Part shown: in pieces, positions 61,072 to 64,000 of the stretch
Layout of the letters: each line of letters opens with the position of its first letter
Position numbering within the stretch: position 1 is the stretch's first letter
Assembly (NCBI RefSeq): GCF_000374405.1
Contig: NZ_KB894218.1
Span: forward strand, 63,683-127,682
Origin: Riemerella columbina DSM 16469
GTDB lineage: Bacteria; Bacteroidota; Bacteroidia; Flavobacteriales; Weeksellaceae
Reading direction: 5' to 3'
DNA length: 64,000 nt
The notes under the pieces: generated by a model
The model's input: the letters and a program-made list of their open reading frames with translations, nothing else
Database searches by the model: none
Told to the model about the DNA's origin: nothing
Translations under genes and position numbers: made by a program

Positions 61072-61839
61072 ATGTTAAAACAATTATCTTTTCGCCCTTT
61101 GGTGCCACCTCTACTGATGCTCAGTGCGATGTGGAGTGTCTTTATGTTACAATCGTGGGGCATCATCCAGCATTGCCAGTTGGCATTAATTCCTTTAGCT
61201 CCCGAGGGACTTAAAGGGATTTTCTTTTCGCCTTTATTACATAGTGGGCTGGAGCATATTTGGAGCAATTCTGTTCCTATGGGTGTATTATTATTTTTAC
61301 TGTATCAGTTTTATCCTAAAATTGCGCATGTTATTTTTGGTTTGGGATGGTTGTCCACGGGACTTTTGGTATGGCTGATGCCTCAGATTGATTTAATGAC
61401 TGGTGCCACGGTATACACTTGTATTGTGGGAGCTAGTGGCGTGGTTTATATGCTGGCATTTTTTCTGTTTTTTAGCGGCGTTTTTAGGTGGGATATGAAA
61501 TTGCTAACCGTTTCTCTTGTCGTAGCGTTATACTATGGCAGTTTGATATGGGGCATTTTCCCAGAGGAATTTTTTAGTCAGTTGGAACAGCCGAGTCGTG
61601 TATCGTGGCAATCCCATTTGGTAGGAGCTGTGGTGGGTGTGATTTTGGCATTTATGTATAGGGAACAAGGTAATGAAAATAAACGAAAATTCATCTGGCA
61701 ATACCCCAACTATTATAGTGAGAAAGACGATAAACTCTGGCAACAATACAAAGCTGAACATCCCGAAGACTTTGAAGAACTCCCTCAACTTAAAAAGCCC
61801 AGTGTTTGGGATTATTTAGATGAGTTAAGGGATAAATAG
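61072..61839 (+). CDS. rhomboid-family intramembrane serine protease
   Basis: This 255-residue membrane protein has about six helices. The catalytic Ser is in the VGASGVVY motif (near residue 124), and the partner His is in WQSHLVGAVVGVILAF (near residue 184). An early loop HSGLEHIWSNSVPMG matches the rhomboid HxxxN region. It cleaves membrane proteins within or near the bilayer. The C-terminal 50 residues are cytoplasmic and charged. Confidence 0.92.
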   Translation: MLKQLSFRPLVPPLLMLSAMWSVFMLQSWGIIQHCQLALIPLAPEGLKGIFFSPLLHSGLEHIWSNSVPMGVLLFLLYQFYPKIAHVIFGLGWLSTGLLVWLMPQIDLMTGATVYTCIVGASGVVYMLAFFLFFSGVFRWDMKLLTVSLVVALYYGSLIWGIFPEEFFSQLEQPSRVSWQSHLVGAVVGVILAFMYREQGNENKRKFIWQYPNYYSEKDDKLWQQYKAEHPEDFEELPQLKKPSVWDYLDELRDK

Positions 61840-61969
61840 GCTACAAACCATAAGCAAAAGGTATCATTCCTCACCACTCAAAACTTTTTAAATTGCTAAA
61901 GGAATAGGCTTTAAGTAGTGAGTCACTCATCCCTCAAAATTTGCCGTAGGCGACACGCTCAATGCTGTC

Positions 61970-62095
61970 ATGCTGAATTTATTTACTCATTTGATTTTAT
62001 TATATAACTATGGATTCGTGAATTTTCAATTTCAGCATCTCACGAATTAGGTTTTATGTTTGCCCAATCTGAAGACCCTGAAACAAGTTCAGGGT
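61970..62095. repeat. REP-like intergenic element with three inverted repeats
   Basis: ATGCTGAA (61970-61977) pairs with TTCAGCAT (62031-62038); ATTCGTGA (62014-62021) with TCACGAAT (62040-62047); ACCCTGAA (62075-62082) with TTCAGGGT (62088-62095). The wording, with TGTCATGCTGAA at one end and TTCAGGGTGACA at the other, resembles a dispersed repeat I know from many Bacteroidota genomes. It lies in the gene-free stretch 61840-62207; the rest of that stretch shows nothing else I can name. Confidence 0.6.
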
Positions 62096-62207
62096 GACAT
62101 CATCATAATCTATAATTTAGCATTTTAAATTGCATAGGTAGAGTAGGATATAAGCAGTAAGCCACTCAACCCTCTTAACTCAGCTCTTTAAACTTCATTT
62201 ATAATTT

Positions 62208-63422
62208 CTAAGCTTCTTCATCCTCATAATATTGAAATAAGAAATCATTGTAAGGGAATCTAGAGATATGGATATCGTGAACCACATCGTAGATGAGTTT
62301 CTTCATTTCTGGGAAATTTTCTTTGGTTAGGGCAGAAATAAATACCGTTGGGTTTTTAGATTTTGCCATCCAAGTGTTTTTCCATTCTTCGAGAGAAATA
62401 TTCTTTTTAGAACTTGGGGTAAGGTCGTCCTCTGCTTTTTTCTCGTATGAAAAATCATCAATTTTGTTGAATACCATAATGGTTGGCTTCTGATGTGCAT
62501 CAATTTCTTGTAAAATCTGATTGACTGATTCTATATGGTCTTCAAAACTTTCATGAGAAATATCTACCACATGGATCAGTAGGTCGGCTTCACGCACTTC
62601 ATCAAGAGTGGACTTAAAACTTTCTACCAATTGAGTGGGTAATTTTCGGATAAACCCTACGGTGTCGGTCAAAAGGAATGGCAAGTTTCCAATCACCACT
62701 TTTCTTACGGTAGTATCTAAAGTCGCAAATAATTTATTTTCCGCGAACACATCCGATTTAGAAATGGCATTCATCAGTGTAGATTTCCCCACATTGGTGT
62801 AGCCCACTAAAGCGGTACGCACCATCTTTCCACGGTTATTTCTTTGGGTCGCCATCTGTTTGTCTATGGTTTTCAGTTTCTCTTTTAATGAGGAAATTCT
62901 ATCACGGATGATTCTTCGGTCGGTTTCAATTTCAGTTTCCCCAGGTCCACGCATCCCGATCCCCCCACGCTGACGCTCTAAGTGGGTCCACATTCGGGTA
63001 AGTCTTGGAAGTAGGTATTCGTATTGAGCCAATTCTACTTGGGTTCTTGCATAGGAAGTCTGTGCTCGCTGTGCAAAAATATCCAAGATGAGGTTGGTAC
63101 GGTCTAAGATTTTAACCTCTTTCATTTCGCGTTCCAAATTTTTCAATTGAGAAGGCGAAAGTTCATCATCAAAAATCACTGTGTTGATGTCGTGTTCCTT
63201 TACAAAATCTCTTATCTCTTCCATTTTACCTTTCCCTACAAAAGTTCTAGAGTCGGGTTGAGATAGTTTTTGGGTAAAGCGTTGCTCTGTGGTTGCCCCT
63301 GCAGTATAGGCGAGAAATTCTAACTCGTCTAGGTATTCCGTGAGTTTGTCTTCATCTTGGTCTTTGGTGATTAAGCCCACTAAAACGGCTTTTTCATATA
63401 AATGGTCTTTTTTTTCTAACAT
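62208..63422 (-). CDS. hflX: ribosome-associated GTPase HflX
   Basis: This 404-residue protein has the glycine-rich HflX N-terminal domain (FVGKGKMEEI, FDDELSPSQLKNLE, DRTNLILDIFAQRA) and a coiled coil (RRIIRDRISSLKEKL). The G domain has Walker A GYTNVGKST, DTVGFIRKLP and NKIDDFSYE. HflX splits stalled or stressed ribosomes. Length matches the family. It is a single gene transcribed toward the REP-like element. Confidence 0.95.
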   Translation of the reverse strand: MLEKKDHLYEKAVLVGLITKDQDEDKLTEYLDELEFLAYTAGATTEQRFTQKLSQPDSRTFVGKGKMEEIRDFVKEHDINTVIFDDELSPSQLKNLEREMKEVKILDRTNLILDIFAQRAQTSYARTQVELAQYEYLLPRLTRMWTHLERQRGGIGMRGPGETEIETDRRIIRDRISSLKEKLKTIDKQMATQRNNRGKMVRTALVGYTNVGKSTLMNAISKSDVFAENKLFATLDTTVRKVVIGNLPFLLTDTVGFIRKLPTQLVESFKSTLDEVREADLLIHVVDISHESFEDHIESVNQILQEIDAHQKPTIMVFNKIDDFSYEKKAEDDLTPSSKKNISLEEWKNTWMAKSKNPTVFISALTKENFPEMKKLIYDVVHDIHISRFPYNDFLFQYYEDEEA

Positions 63423-63532
63423 AAGTGCGATTATAAGCGTTACAAAAATACAAAACTCCGAGAGAATGCACTTATCTCTCGGAGTATAATTATTACTTAC
63501 ATAGCATCTATTTCTTTAGCATCTTCTTACTC

Positions 63533-63727
63533 TTACTTAAGAGGGGGGGGTAAAATACTTAGCGACAATGCCATATTTATGAATAGACTACCAATATATA
63601 GAGCAAGAAATTTATCCCCTTGATTGAGCTTTGCTTTAATATATAAGGTGTGATAAATCCAATAGTTAAATACTAAAAATGCGATAGTGTAAATCCACAA
63701 AATTAATACTTTATAATAATGTTTCAT
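63533..63727 (-). CDS. small membrane protein (64 aa) ending in a C8 homopolymer
   Basis: The protein has two hydrophobic segments (about residues 6-28 and 40-57) and no known family. The last codons run through eight consecutive C (G on the plus strand, 63543-63550), reading PPPLK and then the stop. Loss or gain of one base would change the tail. It follows the short lipoprotein-like ORF by 12 nt on the same strand. Confidence 0.55.
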   Translation of the reverse strand: MKHYYKVLILWIYTIAFLVFNYWIYHTLYIKAKLNQGDKFLALYIGSLFINMALSLSILPPPLK

Positions 63728-63739
63728 TATTTATTCAAT

Positions 63740-63835
63740 TTAACAATTTTCATTACTTTTCACATTATTCATATCACTTCTACAACTACTGAGACTTAGA
63801 GCTAAAATGCTACATAAAAGGAATTTTTTCGTAAT
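63740..63835 (-). CDS. very short lipoprotein-like ORF with possible ATT start (31 aa)
   Basis: A complete lipoprotein signal peptide is encoded (TKKFLLCSILALSLSSC, then a short polar tail to a stop). No ATG, GTG or TTG precedes it in a fitting place; the codon where Met is expected is ATT (63833-63835). It is either a small peptide with a rare start or the remnant of a decayed lipoprotein gene. Confidence 0.4.
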   Translation of the reverse strand: MTKKFLLCSILALSLSSCRSDMNNVKSNENC

Positions 63836-63893
63836 ATTAGTTTATTTATATTTTTACTTCGCGAGTATATACATATATTTATTAATGTCCAAA

Positions 63894-64000
63894 TCAACCA
63901 ATAACGCCACTGCCTATCAGTTCATCACCGATATACCAAGCGGCAAATTGCCCTTCGGCTACGGCAGACTGTGGGTGTTGAAATTCGAGATACAAGCCAT
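63894..64000 (-). CDS. mnmA: C-terminal fragment of tRNA 2-thiouridylase MnmA
   Basis: Only the last 34 residues and the stop are in the window; the gene runs past the right edge. The tail ([20 protein letters not shown], then a [10 protein letters not shown] end) matches the MnmA C-terminal beta-barrel, where AVAEGQ and GSGVI are typical. MnmA thiolates U34 of Lys, Glu and Gln tRNAs. Confidence 0.78.
   Translation of the reverse strand, partial: GLYLEFQHPQSAVAEGQFAAWYIGDELIGSGVIG

Noticed and set aside
1-64000. tRNA and rRNA genes
   Set aside because: I looked through the gaps between genes for GGTTCGA-type T-arms and paired acceptor stems and saw none. A dedicated scan could still find one.

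Overview
This window is chromosomal DNA of a Bacteroidota member, class Flavobacteriia, most likely in the Weeksellaceae (the Chryseobacterium/Riemerella/Bergeyella group). The DNA is AT-rich. Many genes are preceded by the Bacteroidota -7 promoter box TAnnTTTG, and Shine-Dalgarno sequences are weak or absent. Several families typical of this group are present: GLPGLI proteins, DUF3078, a DUF6705-like protein, ribosomal protein L21 with a helix-hairpin-helix tail, and a GH3-family protein. The genus is an inference from protein likeness, not a measured identity. I found no rRNA, tRNA, CRISPR array, insertion sequence or integrase.

Layout. 1-3844 is the end of a surface-glycan locus (MBOAT acyltransferase, SGNH-like partner, glycosyltransferase, hexapeptide acetyltransferase). 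3968-6710 holds carbonic anhydrase, a small exported protein and a SulP transporter, probably a bicarbonate unit. 6802-24209 is mostly housekeeping: rsmI, fabG, surE, a Prc/CtpA protease, an MscS channel, lon, lepA, rpiB, a SpmA/SpmB-like protein, a 3'-5' exonuclease, a DUF59 protein, an HMG-CoA-lyase-like enzyme and pepT. 24341-29168 is a cluster of four GLPGLI-family exported proteins that surrounds rplU-rpmA. 29381-33273 is the heme operon hemA-hemC-hemD-hemE.

33295-37520 is the clearest accessory region. It has a lipoprotein with a JAMM/MPN-type metal-site signature, a DUF6705-like exported protein, three tandem exported paralogues separated by near-identical hairpins, and one unrecognised protein. 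37737-53269 returns to core genes: the GH3 protein, uvrC, a PpiD-like foldase, an MCE protein, Fe-S oxidoreductase subunits, membrane proteins, a flippase, serS and miaB. 53290-64000 carries a KilA-N protein, a sigma-54 activator, an lptE-like gene, rnpA, tcdA, a TatD protein, a DUF3078 protein, a rhomboid protease, a REP-like element, hflX, small membrane/lipoprotein ORFs and the 3' end of mnmA.

The most unusual features are two intergenic arrays (7561-7802 and 36821-37040) built of degenerate 11-bp units that place a C or G run once per helical turn. They lie 29 kb apart and share stretches up to 18 bp. The JAMM lipoprotein has an intact lipoprotein signal peptide, but its only plausible start codon is ATA. 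A paired TTGATG/CATCAA palindrome sits directly upstream of the hemA promoter.
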